Positions 42,414-51,331 of a stretch of 53,792 nt of DNA are shown piece by piece (position 1 is the first letter of the stretch; each line of letters opens with the position of its first letter). The stretch comes from Oppiella nova (taxonomy: Eukaryota; Arthropoda; Arachnida; Sarcoptiformes; Oppiidae). A program made the position numbers and the translations under genes. Location: NCBI GenBank assembly GCA_905397405.1, contig CAJPVJ010000045.1, forward strand, positions 1-53,792, written 5' to 3'. The notes beneath the pieces are model-generated. The model ran no database searches, was not told the DNA's origin, and saw nothing but the letters and a program-made list of their open reading frames with translations.

Positions 42414-42860
42414 ATGGGTGGGCGAAATGCGGTAGCAGGAGCAGGACGAAAACCAAAAGTAAAGCCTGTTGCTTCAAGTGATTTTGAGGGAATTATAGAT
42501 ATTGAAGTCCCTACATACATGGTAAAGATGAGTCATGCAGCAGTCATTTGGGAATCAATTATCCCTGAATTATTAAAAAGAAAAAGTATAACTATTACGG
42601 ATATGCACAATGTTGAGATGTTCTGTATTGCATATCATAATTTTAGAACCGCGCAAGAAGATATTGTTTTAAATGGAATTACTGTAGCAACAGCAATGGG
42701 TTTTTCTAAAAATCCAGCTGCAACAGTCTTAAACGAAGCATCAAAACAAATCGCTCAATTTGGCTCAATGTTAGGTCTTGATCCAGCATCTCGCACCCGG
42801 TTAATGGGTGGTGTTAAACCTAAAAAAGAAAACCAATTTGCAAAGGTGTTAAATATGTAG
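42414..42860 (+). CDS. Terminase small subunit (P27 family)
   Basis: 148 residues with the basic, glycine-rich start MGGRNAVAGAGRKPKVKP and ADMHNVEMFCIAYHNFRTAQE-type helices typical of P27 terminase small subunits (ITDMHNVEMFCIAYHNF). Ends LGLDPASRTRLMGG, the family's conserved LgltPasR block. It recognises cos DNA and hands it to the large subunit. Confidence 0.85.
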   Translation: MGGRNAVAGAGRKPKVKPVASSDFEGIIDIEVPTYMVKMSHAAVIWESIIPELLKRKSITITDMHNVEMFCIAYHNFRTAQEDIVLNGITVATAMGFSKNPAATVLNEASKQIAQFGSMLGLDPASRTRLMGGVKPKKENQFAKVLNM

Positions 42861-42872
42861 TGAGGTCATTAA

Positions 42873-44594
42873 ATGACAGCTTTCCCAAATGTTGACATTG
42901 CAAATAAGTGGGCTAAGCAAGTCGTTTCTAACAAAATTCCTGCATGTAAATGGGTGAAATTAGCCTGTGAACGCCACTTAAATGACTTAAAAAACAGTAA
43001 AAATAAAGAATTTTTATATAAATTTGACCCTAAATTAGCTGAAAAAAAGATAGCTTTTATTGAATTGCTGCCCCATACAAAGGGCGAATGGGCTATGAAA
43101 CGAATGTTGATTTCGTTAGAGCCTTGGCAGAAATTTGGGATTGCTTGTACTTTTGGTTGGGTGCGTAAAAAAGATGGATATCGTCGCTTCCGTGAAAGTT
43201 ACTGGAATGTTCCTCGTAAAAATGGCAAGTCTGCAATTGCTGCAGGTGTTGCCCTTAACATGTTTGCCAATGATGGTGAATTTGGATCGGAAGTTTATGC
43301 AGGTGCAACCACAGAAAAACAAGCATGGGAAGTGTTTAAACCAGCTCGCTTAATGGCAGTACGTTCACCTGACTTTGTAGAAGCGGCAGGCATTCAAATT
43401 AATGCTGGTAGTCTGGAAATCCCAGATGATGGATCAATCTTTGAGACAATTATTGGTGATCCACCTGATGGACAGTCACCACATTGCGCGATTGTCGATG
43501 AGTTCCATGAGCATCCAACATCAGCCATGTATGACACTATGCAGACTGGTATGGGAGCACGAAGACAACCGCTTATATTTACCATCACAACTTCTGGATT
43601 CAATATTGATGGGCCTTGCTACGATTTACAGGTTCGTGTTCAAGAAATGCTTGAAGGCACGGTACCAGATGATGAGTTGTTTGGCTTCATTTTCACAATT
43701 GATGAAGGTGACGATTGGACCGACCCAAAGGTTTTACGTAAGGCAAATCCAAATTACGGTGTATCCGTTTATGGGGATTACCTAGAGTCACAGCAACGAC
43801 GCGCCATACAGAGCGCTTCAAAGCAAAATGCTTTCAAGACAAAACATTTAAATATTTGGGTTTCTGCAAAATCTGCTTTCTTCAATATGGAGCAGTGGAA
43901 CAAATGTAAAGATTCAAAACTGAAAATTGAAGATTTTAGAAATGATCCTTGCATGATTTGTGTGGATTTATCTTCAAAAATTGATATAGCAGCGCGTATT
44001 AACCTTTTCTATAGAGTTATCAAAGGAAAGATTCACTATTACAGTGTTGCACCACGTTTTTACTTGCCCTATGACACTGTTTACAACGGTGAAGAAAAGC
44101 AAGTAATTGAGCGCTATCAGAAGTGGTTAAATCAAGACTTATTAACTGTTTGTGATGGATTTGAAAATGATTTAAATGAAATTGCTGAAGATATTTTAAA
44201 TGATGCAATTGAAATGAAAATTCAAGAAGTCCCATACGATGAATGGGGTGGATTTCAAATATCTAAACAAATTGATGATGCAGGCTATACATCAATCAAA
44301 ATTCCTAAAATTACCAAAACGTTCTCGCCAGCAATGAAGGAAATGGAGGCAGCGATTGCAGCTGGAAGATTCCATCATGATGGCAATCCAATATTATCAT
44401 GGATGGTTGGGAATGTGATTTCTAAAACTGGGAAAAACGATACGGAATTTCCAGATAAGGAAAAGAGATTTAAAAAGATTGATGGTGCGGTTGCAGGGTT
44501 GATGGGCATTAGTCGTATTCTCACATTAATTAGTAATCCTGAAGAGGATGATCTATCGAGTCACATTGAAAAACACGGGGTTAGAAGACTCTAA
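42873..44594 (+). CDS. Terminase large subunit
   Basis: 573 residues. Packaging ATPase: Walker A-like VPRKNGKSAIAAG (about residues 112-124), Walker B AIVDEFHEH (about 205), coupling stretch TITTSGFN; nuclease domain starts CVDLSSKIDIAA (about 365) with an acidic ligand and EVPYDEWGG further on. The stop overlaps the portal ATG (TAATG). Length is normal for the HK97/phage-terminase-1 family. Confidence 0.93.
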   Translation: MTAFPNVDIANKWAKQVVSNKIPACKWVKLACERHLNDLKNSKNKEFLYKFDPKLAEKKIAFIELLPHTKGEWAMKRMLISLEPWQKFGIACTFGWVRKKDGYRRFRESYWNVPRKNGKSAIAAGVALNMFANDGEFGSEVYAGATTEKQAWEVFKPARLMAVRSPDFVEAAGIQINAGSLEIPDDGSIFETIIGDPPDGQSPHCAIVDEFHEHPTSAMYDTMQTGMGARRQPLIFTITTSGFNIDGPCYDLQVRVQEMLEGTVPDDELFGFIFTIDEGDDWTDPKVLRKANPNYGVSVYGDYLESQQRRAIQSASKQNAFKTKHLNIWVSAKSAFFNMEQWNKCKDSKLKIEDFRNDPCMICVDLSSKIDIAARINLFYRVIKGKIHYYSVAPRFYLPYDTVYNGEEKQVIERYQKWLNQDLLTVCDGFENDLNEIAEDILNDAIEMKIQEVPYDEWGGFQISKQIDDAGYTSIKIPKITKTFSPAMKEMEAAIAAGRFHHDGNPILSWMVGNVISKTGKNDTEFPDKEKRFKKIDGAVAGLMGISRILTLISNPEEDDLSSHIEKHGVRRL

Positions 44595-45820
44595 TGAGCA
44601 TAAAATCAAAAATAGGGGAGTGGCTTGGATTCAAGTCTACTCCCCTTGTTATTTCTGGACCTGATGAATTGGCACGTATTTTTGGTGCTGAATTTGTCAC
44701 AGGTACAGGACAGCCTGTTACGCCATTGAGAGCCATGCAACTTGCGATTGTATTTTCATGTGTCCGAGTGCTTTCAGAATCAATGGGCATGTTGCCATGC
44801 AGATTGTATAAACAGGAAGGTAAGTACAAGCATCCAGCTGTAAATCATAAAATTTATGAGCTTTTAAGCCTTGCACCTAATGACTATATGACAGCTCAAG
44901 AGTTTTGGGAATTGCTTATGGTTTGCTTGTGCTTAAGGGGTAACTTCTACGCCTACAAGGTTTATGCATTTGGTGAAGTTGTTGAATTACTTCCTCTTGA
45001 TCCGAGTTCAGTGACACCAAAGTTAAAAGATGATTGGACAGTTGAGTACCAGGTTAATTTTAAGAATGGTGGTATCAAAACACTAAGTCAAAATGAAATT
45101 TGGCATGTCCGTTTATTCACCCTAGATGGCTTGACTGGTCTTAATCCCGTGGCATATGCGCGTAAATGTATTGGTCTTGGGTTGGATACAGAAGAGCATG
45201 GTTCTCAATTATTTAAGAATGGTGCTGTTACTTCAGGTGTTTTGGAAACTGAAGAATCTTTAACTGATGTTGCTTTCAGCCGCCTTAAAACCGAATTTGA
45301 AGAAAATTACACAGGGTTGGCGAATACATACAGGCCCATGATTCTTGAACAGGGTTTGAAATGGAAACCTACAGCCTTAAATCTTGAAGATTCCCAATTC
45401 TTAGAAACACGTGAATATCAAAAAAGTGAAATCTGTGGATTGTTCCGAGTGCCACCTCATTTAGTGGCCGCAATGGACAAGATGACTTTAAACAATATTG
45501 AACATATGGGGATGAGCTTTGTGAATTACTCACTGGTTCCCTATATGACTCGAATTGAATCAAGAATCAGAGTTGGATTGCTTAGTGAAAAAGATCGTAA
45601 AAATCATTATGCAAAATTTAATGCTGGTGCGCTTTTACGTGGTGACTTGAAAACACGTTATGAATCTTACGGCAAAGGTATTCAGTGGGGGTGGTTAAGC
45701 CCTAATGATTGCCGAGAACTTGAAGATATGAATCCGCGTGAAGGTGGGGATGTTTACTTAACCCCGATGAATATGACAACTGATCCTGAAGGGGAAAATG
45801 ATGCAAGTAAAGTATCTTAA
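44594..45820 (+). CDS. HK97-family portal protein
   Basis: 408 residues: AMQLAIVFSCVRVLSESMGMLPCRLYK near the start, NEIWHVRLFTLDGLTGLNPV, FRVPPHLVAAMDKMTLNNIEH and the C-terminal NAGALLRGDLKTRYESYGKGIQWGWLSPNDCRELEDM, all typical of HK97 portals. Forms the 12-mer DNA gate of the head. Ends overlapping the protease gene. Confidence 0.95.
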   Translation: MSIKSKIGEWLGFKSTPLVISGPDELARIFGAEFVTGTGQPVTPLRAMQLAIVFSCVRVLSESMGMLPCRLYKQEGKYKHPAVNHKIYELLSLAPNDYMTAQEFWELLMVCLCLRGNFYAYKVYAFGEVVELLPLDPSSVTPKLKDDWTVEYQVNFKNGGIKTLSQNEIWHVRLFTLDGLTGLNPVAYARKCIGLGLDTEEHGSQLFKNGAVTSGVLETEESLTDVAFSRLKTEFEENYTGLANTYRPMILEQGLKWKPTALNLEDSQFLETREYQKSEICGLFRVPPHLVAAMDKMTLNNIEHMGMSFVNYSLVPYMTRIESRIRVGLLSEKDRKNHYAKFNAGALLRGDLKTRYESYGKGIQWGWLSPNDCRELEDMNPREGGDVYLTPMNMTTDPEGENDASKVS

Positions 45821-46466
45821 TGTCCCATTAAAAATTAAAAGTGTATCCGATAGTGGTGAATTTGAGGGGTACGCATCAGTTTTTGATGTAGTAGATAGTT
45901 ATGGTGATGTGGTTGTTAAGGGTGCATTTAAAAATACATTAGAAGCATGGAAAAAACGAGAGGATTTACCGCCTGTCCTTTGGCAACATCAAATGTCTGA
46001 GCCTATTGGGCCATTTATTGAGATGAGAGAGGATGAGCACGGACTATTTGTTCGAGGAAAACTTCTTATTGATGATGATCCTTTAGCTAGACGTGCATTG
46101 GCTCATATGAGGGCTGGTAGTGTTAAAGGTATGTCAATAGGTTACATCGTTGTAGATGCTGAATATCACAAACAGGATGATCTTTATTATTTGAAAGAAA
46201 TCGATTTGTGGGAAGCCTCAATTGTGACATTTCCAGCAAATACCGAAGCAAAAATTACTGAAGTGAAGCAGTCACTTCGTAAAGGTGAAATACCTTCACC
46301 ATCAACAATTGAGAAGGCATTACGAGATGTAATGGGTTTCTCCCAGAAACAAGCCAAAGCTTTTATGGCGAAAGGCTATAGTGCATTAGGTTCTCAGCGA
46401 GATGTTGAAAGTCAAAATGAGGCACTTAAATCAATCAAAGACTTAACAGCATTTTTACGAGGATAA
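45798..46466 (+). CDS. HK97-family prohead protease
   Basis: 222 residues, with FEGYASVFDVVDSYGDVVVKGAF and the catalytic His64 in VLWQHQMSEPIG; Ser in AGSVKGMSIGY is the nucleophile region. Two ATGs (45798 and 45801) stand in tandem behind AAGGGG. It cleaves the scaffold domain from the capsid protein. Overlaps the portal stop by 23 bases. Confidence 0.93.
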   Translation: MMQVKYLNVPLKIKSVSDSGEFEGYASVFDVVDSYGDVVVKGAFKNTLEAWKKREDLPPVLWQHQMSEPIGPFIEMREDEHGLFVRGKLLIDDDPLARRALAHMRAGSVKGMSIGYIVVDAEYHKQDDLYYLKEIDLWEASIVTFPANTEAKITEVKQSLRKGEIPSPSTIEKALRDVMGFSQKQAKAFMAKGYSALGSQRDVESQNEALKSIKDLTAFLRG

Positions 46467-46471
46467 TACTC

Positions 46472-47671
46472 ATGGCTATTGATGAAAAAGATATTGGTGA
46501 AGTAATCACTGATTTAAAGGGTGCATTTGAAGATTTCAAGAAATCAAATGATAAAGAACTTGATGCTATTAAAGCGGAAAAAGTTAAGCAAACCGAAGCA
46601 ACAGAAAAACTTAATGAAAAATTAGGTGATATCGACAAGCTTAAAACTGAACTTGAAAAAGAGCTTAAAGCAGCAAAACGCCCAGGTGTGACTGGTGGTG
46701 AAGGTGTTGACGAGCATAAAACTGCATTTTATCAATTCCTTCGTAAAGGTGTTGATGATGGTCTTGCTGATTTAGAACGCAAAGCTGTTCAAACCACTAC
46801 CAATCCTGATGGTGGCTTTGCGGTACCAGAAGAACTAGACCGCACATTATTGGAACTTTTGAAAGATGAAAGCCCAATGCGCAGCGTATGTTCGCAAATC
46901 ACTGTTGGATCGCCTGATTATAAAAAATTGGTCAATCTTGGTGGTGCTGGTTCGGGCTGGGTGGGTGAAACAGATGCACGCCCTGCAACTGGAACTCCAA
47001 CACTTGCGCAACTTCAGGCAACAATGGGGGAAATCTATGCGAACCCTCAAGCAACACAAACATCTTTAGATGATGTGTTCTTTAATGTTGAAAACTGGAT
47101 TTCTACAGAAGTTGCACAGGAATTCGCTGAAAAAGAAGGTCATGCATTCTTGCTTGGTGATGGTTCTAAAAAACCAAAAGGTATTTTAGCCAATACATTG
47201 ACTACAGAAGTTGATAAGGTTCGTGCATTTGGTTCGCTTCAACAGATCCTTTCTGGTCAAGCTGGCAATTTCAACGGTGACAATCTTATTGATTTGATCT
47301 ACTCATTGAAAAAAGGCTATCGAAATGGCGCTTTATTCATGATGACAAATCTTACTCAATCAAAAGTGCGTAAGTTTAAGGATTCTGAGGGTAATTACTT
47401 ATGGCAACCGGGCTTGCAGTTGGGTCAACCATCAACATTGCTTGGATATGGCATTGAAGAAAATGAAGATATGCCAGAAGCTGAAGCGGATGCTAATGCA
47501 ATTTTATTTGGTAACTTTAAGCGCGGTTATTTGATTGTCGATCGCATGGGAACTCGTGTATTACGCGACCCGTACACCAATAAGCCTTACGTTGGTTTTT
47601 ATACCACAAAACGTACTGGTGGCATGCTTACAGACAGCAATGCAATTAAAGCACTAACGCTATCTGCTTAA
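46472..47671 (+). CDS. HK97-fold major capsid protein
   Basis: 399 residues. The first about 75 are a charged coiled coil (delta/scaffold domain), then the mature shell: TTTNPDGGFAVPEELDRTLLELLKDESPMRSVC and GNFKRGYLIVDRMGTRVLRDPYTNKPYVGFYTTKRTGGML. Cleavage by the neighbouring protease is expected near residues 100-110. It starts 6 bases after the protease stop. Confidence 0.95.
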   Translation: MAIDEKDIGEVITDLKGAFEDFKKSNDKELDAIKAEKVKQTEATEKLNEKLGDIDKLKTELEKELKAAKRPGVTGGEGVDEHKTAFYQFLRKGVDDGLADLERKAVQTTTNPDGGFAVPEELDRTLLELLKDESPMRSVCSQITVGSPDYKKLVNLGGAGSGWVGETDARPATGTPTLAQLQATMGEIYANPQATQTSLDDVFFNVENWISTEVAQEFAEKEGHAFLLGDGSKKPKGILANTLTTEVDKVRAFGSLQQILSGQAGNFNGDNLIDLIYSLKKGYRNGALFMMTNLTQSKVRKFKDSEGNYLWQPGLQLGQPSTLLGYGIEENEDMPEAEADANAILFGNFKRGYLIVDRMGTRVLRDPYTNKPYVGFYTTKRTGGMLTDSNAIKALTLSA

Positions 47672-47726
47672 ATCTATCATTTAGAATATGCCTTACTTTT
47701 TGTGAGGCATATTTTTTGGGGGAAAC

Positions 47727-47936
47727 ATGCCAATTATTACGGTAAAACAGACCTTTAAAATAGCTATTGAAAATGGAAATAAGGTCATAGAAATTGGAAA
47801 AGGTGATCAAGATGTATCGGATCGCATTGCGGAAGTCGCTGTAAATCAATTGAAAGTTGCAACATTTAAGGCGAAAGGAAAACAGAATGAATCAGTTTCT
47901 AACGCTGGAACAGGTAAAACTACACCTGAAAATTGA
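47727..47936 (+). CDS. Small protein after capsid
   Basis: 69 residues, MPIITVKQTFKIAIENGNKVIEI then KGDQDVSDRIAEVAVNQLKVAT. Proteins of this size and look lie between capsid and connector genes in many HK97-like phages. Role unknown. Overlaps the connector start. Confidence 0.6.
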   Translation: MPIITVKQTFKIAIENGNKVIEIGKGDQDVSDRIAEVAVNQLKVATFKAKGKQNESVSNAGTGKTTPEN

Positions 47937-48207
47937 TCACGATGACGAGGATTCAGATATAGAGGCGTTAATTGATGCCTCATTTATCGCATTCGAAGAA
48001 TCAACCAATCGCAAACTCTATGCTGAAAATGAAGCAATTCCCGAAGATATTAAAAATGGTATTCATATCAGTGATGCAATTATTCAAGGTGCCAAATTAT
48101 TAATTGGTCACTGGTATCGGAATAGAGAAACCACTGGTAATTTGCAAAACTTGCCATTTGCTACAGAGTGGCTTTGGCGTAGACACCGATTTGTGAATGT
48201 GGGGTGA
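47887..48207 (+). CDS. Head-tail connector (gp6-like)
   Basis: 106 residues from ATG 47887, MNQFLTLEQVKLHLKIDHDDEDSDIEALIDASFIAFEE: the typical gp6-like opening. Ends FATEWLWRRHRFVNVG. Adapts the portal to the tail. Confidence 0.85.
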   Translation: MNQFLTLEQVKLHLKIDHDDEDSDIEALIDASFIAFEESTNRKLYAENEAIPEDIKNGIHISDAIIQGAKLLIGHWYRNRETTGNLQNLPFATEWLWRRHRFVNVG

Positions 48208-48210
48208 TTT

Positions 48211-48543
48211 ATGGGTATTCCTGCAGGCGAACTACTCCACCGAGTAACCATCCAACAAAAAATCACGCCAGTTGATGAATACAACAATGAACTTGAGCCT
48301 ATTTGGTCAGAATACAAAAAGCTTTGGTCTAAAGTTGAGTTTTTATCTGTAAAAGATACTTTGACAGCCAAGGCGGTTGGATCAGAAACTAATGCACGCT
48401 TAAAGATTCGCAAACGTACTGATATCACAACTGAAATGCGTGTGTTGTGGAAAGATCAGACTTTTCAGATTGTTTCACCACCTAAACCTGACAATGAAAA
48501 CGCTGAAATTTATGTGACGTTTGAGCTGAAATTATTGGAGTAG
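48211..48543 (+). CDS. Head closure/head-tail adaptor protein
   Basis: 110 residues: GELLHRVTIQQKITPVDEYNNELEPIWSEYKKLWSKVEFL is the SPP1 gp16/phage head-closure signature, and LWKDQTFQIVSPPKPDNENAEIYVTFELK the usual end. Starts 3 bases after the connector. Confidence 0.88.
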   Translation: MGIPAGELLHRVTIQQKITPVDEYNNELEPIWSEYKKLWSKVEFLSVKDTLTAKAVGSETNARLKIRKRTDITTEMRVLWKDQTFQIVSPPKPDNENAEIYVTFELKLLE

Positions 48544-48545
48544 AT

Positions 48546-48737
48546 ATGAATAATTCCAAAGATTATGACCAATTCACAGGCATTTCAACTGGTGGAATTG
48601 AGCTCACTGAAGAAATACTTAAAGGCACTCAGGTGATTGATGGTAAAGAAAAGGTTGTATCTTCAAAGCCGATTGAGAATTTTAAAGAGTATTTGGAGAG
48701 AGTATGTCAAACATCCAATTTGATATCCAAGGACTAG
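48546..48737 (+). CDS. Unknown small protein in the connector cluster
   Basis: 63 residues, acidic, MNNSKDYDQFTGISTGGIELTEEI. No family recognised. Overlaps the tail gene start; unusual at this position because head closure normally passes straight to the gp10-like gene. Confidence 0.5.
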   Translation: MNNSKDYDQFTGISTGGIELTEEILKGTQVIDGKEKVVSSKPIENFKEYLERVCQTSNLISKD

Positions 48738-49168
48738 ATCAACTCCAATCCAAACTAGAACGACTCAATAATCCGCGTAAAGTAAAATCAATGGTGCGAA
48801 AGGCATTAAGGCAAGCCGCGAATATTGTTCGAGATGCAGCGCGTAATAATGCCAAACTGATTGATGATCCCGAAACACGTGAGAAGATTTGGAAAAATAT
48901 TAGTGTGCAAGGTGGGAAAACAAGAAACTTCAGTGATATTAAAATCCGAGTTGGTGTGAGAGGCGGTGCGTCATTCTCAAACCCTAACCCACCTAATTTA
49001 AGTGGTGGTGATACAAGGCACTGGCGTTGGGTTGAATTTGGATCTGTAAATAATCCAGCCGTACCATTCATGCGTCCAGCACTTGCCAACAATATTCAGC
49101 CTGTCACAGATAAGTTTGTTCAAATGTTGAATGACGAAATAGACAAAGCTTTAGCGAGTCCTACATGA
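48704..49168 (+). CDS. HK97 gp10-like tail component
   Basis: 154 residues: FDIQGLDQLQSKLERLNNPRKVKSMVRKALRQAANIVRDAARNNA is the gp10 opening and HWRWVEFGSVNNPAVPFMRPAL the conserved end. Tail-assembly or tail-connector role. Confidence 0.9.
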   Translation: MSNIQFDIQGLDQLQSKLERLNNPRKVKSMVRKALRQAANIVRDAARNNAKLIDDPETREKIWKNISVQGGKTRNFSDIKIRVGVRGGASFSNPNPPNLSGGDTRHWRWVEFGSVNNPAVPFMRPALANNIQPVTDKFVQMLNDEIDKALASPT

Positions 49169-49527
49169 ACATTTTACCTATCTTTAAAACGCTACAAACG
49201 TCATCTGAGGTCGTTGCGCTGGTTGGCAATCGAATTTATGAAGATATCGCACCTGATAAAACAGCATTTCCATATGTGGTGTGGTCAACTATCGGGGGGG
49301 AGCCAAGCCATAACCTTGATTGCCCGCCACAAATTGATCACCTAACTTATCAGTTGGTTGTTTACGACACTCAAGCAACCAGAGCCTCAAATATTCGAAA
49401 ACAAATCAGTGTTGTCTTAGATCCACTTTGCACAATCACAAACTTGCATCCAAATCATATTGAGCGTATTGGCGACCTAAATGTTTTCGGCCGTGGCTTT
49501 GATGCGAATTGGTGGTTTGATCGATAA
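49165..49527 (+). CDS. Tail terminator/completion protein (DUF3168)
   Basis: 120 residues with VVALVGNRIYEDIAPDKTAFPYVVWSTIGGEP and the family end. Caps the tail tube before head joining. Overlaps the gp10-like stop by ATGA. Confidence 0.88.
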   Translation: MNILPIFKTLQTSSEVVALVGNRIYEDIAPDKTAFPYVVWSTIGGEPSHNLDCPPQIDHLTYQLVVYDTQATRASNIRKQISVVLDPLCTITNLHPNHIERIGDLNVFGRGFDANWWFDR

Positions 49528-49603
49528 GCACTAAACACAAAGAATTTTTAACCTAGACCTCCTTAATTGGAGGTTTTTTTATGCCTAAAGAGGAGATCTA
49601 CTC

Positions 49604-50083
49604 ATGGCGAAGAAAGGCGTTTTATCTAATGGTACCGATGTGTGGATTGTCCATGGCACAGTACCAGTATTAACAAAAATGGGTTGTATCAAAGCTTTAG
49701 TGCTAGGGGATGACAGTGCGACAGAAGTAGATACAACTTGTTTGCAAGAAACAAGCACCAAAACTTCTGAATACGGCTTAAGCACACCAGGTGAAGGTTC
49801 AATTCAAATTGATACAGATCCAAAAAACTTATCACACATGACATTACTTCAATTAGCTGCAGAAAAAGCAGAAGTTAAAGTTTATGTCGGTTGGTCAGAT
49901 GGTATTGCTGAGCCAACATTGGTGACAGGTGAAATTGATTTGCCTGAAACTCGTACATGGTCGCACTTCACTGCAATCTTGCGCAAAGGTTCGGCGGTGT
50001 TCGCTGTAGATGCAATGGTCAATCATACAATCCCTATGAAACGCCAAACCGAAGTAACTGAAGAATTTAAGGTGACCCCATAA
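49604..50083 (+). CDS. Tail tube protein
   Basis: 159 residues: LSNGTDVWIVHGTVPVLTKMGCIKALVLGDDSATEVDTTCLQE is the lambda gpV/Acinetobacter phage tube type, and IPMKRQTEVTEEFKVTP the end. Ribosome site AGAGGAGA. A small T-run hairpin (ACCTCC/GGAGGT, 49556-49576) precedes it. Confidence 0.85.
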   Translation: MAKKGVLSNGTDVWIVHGTVPVLTKMGCIKALVLGDDSATEVDTTCLQETSTKTSEYGLSTPGEGSIQIDTDPKNLSHMTLLQLAAEKAEVKVYVGWSDGIAEPTLVTGEIDLPETRTWSHFTAILRKGSAVFAVDAMVNHTIPMKRQTEVTEEFKVTP

Positions 50084-50499
50084 TGGCTAAACTCACATTA
50101 AAGGCAGCTCAAAAGGCCATTGGTATTGGCACTTTCGTTGAAAAAACAATTAAGTTTCGTGATGCTGAAGGCAAAGAGTTCTCAGGTGAAATCCTTGTTA
50201 AAATCCTATCCCATGATGAAGTTGTAAAGGCTACCGATGTTTGGGGCGTGAAAAACAGTGGTGAATTAACTGTTGATCAGTACCGCAAAGCCTTACTTCA
50301 TCAAGTCGTTTATGAAGATGAAAAAACTCAATTCTTCCCAAAAATTGGTGATACTGGTTCAGTTTCTACTGAAGTAATTGGCGCAATGTATGATGCAGCT
50401 GATGAGGTTGTGAATTTTTCGGGAAAGAATTGGATCTCGAACCAGACAGCGAGTTCTGGTGTGAACTCGTCATCAACGGAATCGGCGGAAGAACAATAG
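50083..50499 (+). CDS. Tail assembly chaperone, zero-frame product
   Basis: 138 residues, MAKLTLKAAQKAIGIGTFVEKTIKFRDAEGKEFSG. The start overlaps the tail tube stop. Position just before the tape measure region and the slippery site near its end identify it as the lambda gpG counterpart. Confidence 0.85.
   Translation: MAKLTLKAAQKAIGIGTFVEKTIKFRDAEGKEFSGEILVKILSHDEVVKATDVWGVKNSGELTVDQYRKALLHQVVYEDEKTQFFPKIGDTGSVSTEVIGAMYDAADEVVNFSGKNWISNQTASSGVNSSSTESAEEQ
50421..50427 (+). promoter_or_regulatory. Slippery site for -1 frameshift in the tail chaperone
   Basis: GGGAAAG in the phase G-GGA-AAG, 72 bases before the zero-frame stop; identical to the lambda gpG-T slippery heptamer. The -1 frame is open to 50747. 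The family is known to make both products. Confidence 0.85.
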
Positions 50500-50747
50500 C
50501 TGAAGCCAAAGCCAATATCTCAAATCCTGAGTTAATGTTATGGAGATCCTATCGTAAAAAATATGGATCTCTTTTTTTTGGTCGCAGATTAGAGCAATCG
50601 TTTGGCAACTGGATGGCGCATTACTCAAGGTTTAAAGTGAAAGAAGACACAGATGTTGACGCATTTGATTTCATGCCTCATGAAGAGGCACCAGCGACAA
50701 GTTTTGAGCAAGAACGCATGAAAGCTATTGAGAAGAAATCTGCTTAG
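50427..50747 (+). CDS. Tail chaperone -1 frame extension (T domain)
   Basis: The -1 frame after the slippery site reads ELDLEPDSEFWCELVINGIGG and then AKANISNPELMLWRSYRKKYGSLFFGRRLEQS, about 106 residues. It corresponds to lambda T, made only as a G-T fusion (about 221 residues here) that binds the tape measure and tube proteins. A separate TTG start is possible but not needed. Confidence 0.8.
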   Translation, partial: ELDLEPDSEFWCELVINGIGGRTIAEAKANISNPELMLWRSYRKKYGSLFFGRRLEQSFGNWMAHYSRFKVKEDTDVDAFDFMPHEEAPATSFEQERMKAIEKKSA

Positions 50748-50809
50748 GTCGGTTTCTTTTTAACCCAATAATTAGTATCTTGGTCTAAATTTATAATTTA
50801 GGGTGGGGT

Positions 50810-51331
50810 ATGGTTATTCTATTTTGGATTGCAATCATATTTGCTGTTGGGGTTATATGTTTTGTAGTTTGGAAATTACAAAAACCTCAAAATCAAGAAG
50901 AGGGTTGGCTTCCACACAATCATTTTGATTTTAAGCATGAAGATACATCTTCAACCAAACCAGTTAAAAATACTTTTAAGACTCAAACTGCAAATCATCC
51001 TGCAGCATATTCATTTAACATCGTGGGTGAAGGATCTTATCAGCAAAATTTAAAAAAAATTGCTGGACCAAAAGAAGAAATATCAAAATTCCATGAATGC
51101 ACTGCCAGAATAACATCTGAACCTACTAATAAATTCGATAAGAATGCTGTAAAAGTAGAAATCAATGGATTGTTGGTTGGTTACTTATCTCGTGGTGATG
51201 CGCAAAAACTTGCAGGAAAAAGAATAAATAAAACTGTAGATGCTGTCATTGATGGTGGCTGGGATGATGATATTGATGAAGGTCAATACGGTGTTAAACT
51301 GGCTATTAAAAATGTGAGTGATTTGATATGA
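50810..51331 (+). CDS. Membrane-anchored HIRAN-domain protein
   Basis: 173 residues. N-terminal membrane helix (VILFWIAIIFAVGVICFVVW), a linker, then about residues 65-173 a HIRAN-like domain: YSFNIVGEGSYQQNLKKI, ARITSEPTNKFDKNAVKVEINGLLVGYLSRGDAQKLAGK, matching EPxNxyDxnAIxVxxxxxxxGYL. HIRAN domains bind DNA ends or are fused to nucleases and helicases; here it stands alone on the membrane. Stop overlaps the next start (ATGA). Function unknown; not a usual tail gene. Confidence 0.7.
   Translation: MVILFWIAIIFAVGVICFVVWKLQKPQNQEEGWLPHNHFDFKHEDTSSTKPVKNTFKTQTANHPAAYSFNIVGEGSYQQNLKKIAGPKEEISKFHECTARITSEPTNKFDKNAVKVEINGLLVGYLSRGDAQKLAGKRINKTVDAVIDGGWDDDIDEGQYGVKLAIKNVSDLI

Noticed and set aside
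48739-49092. 117-aa minus-strand frame inside the gp10-like gene
   Set aside because: Opposite to all phage structural genes and without recognisable protein character.
50792-50797. TATAAT box before the HIRAN gene as a promoter
   Set aside because: Transcription would start only about 5-7 bases before the ATG and no -35 is seen; possible only if the gene is leaderless, so not called.
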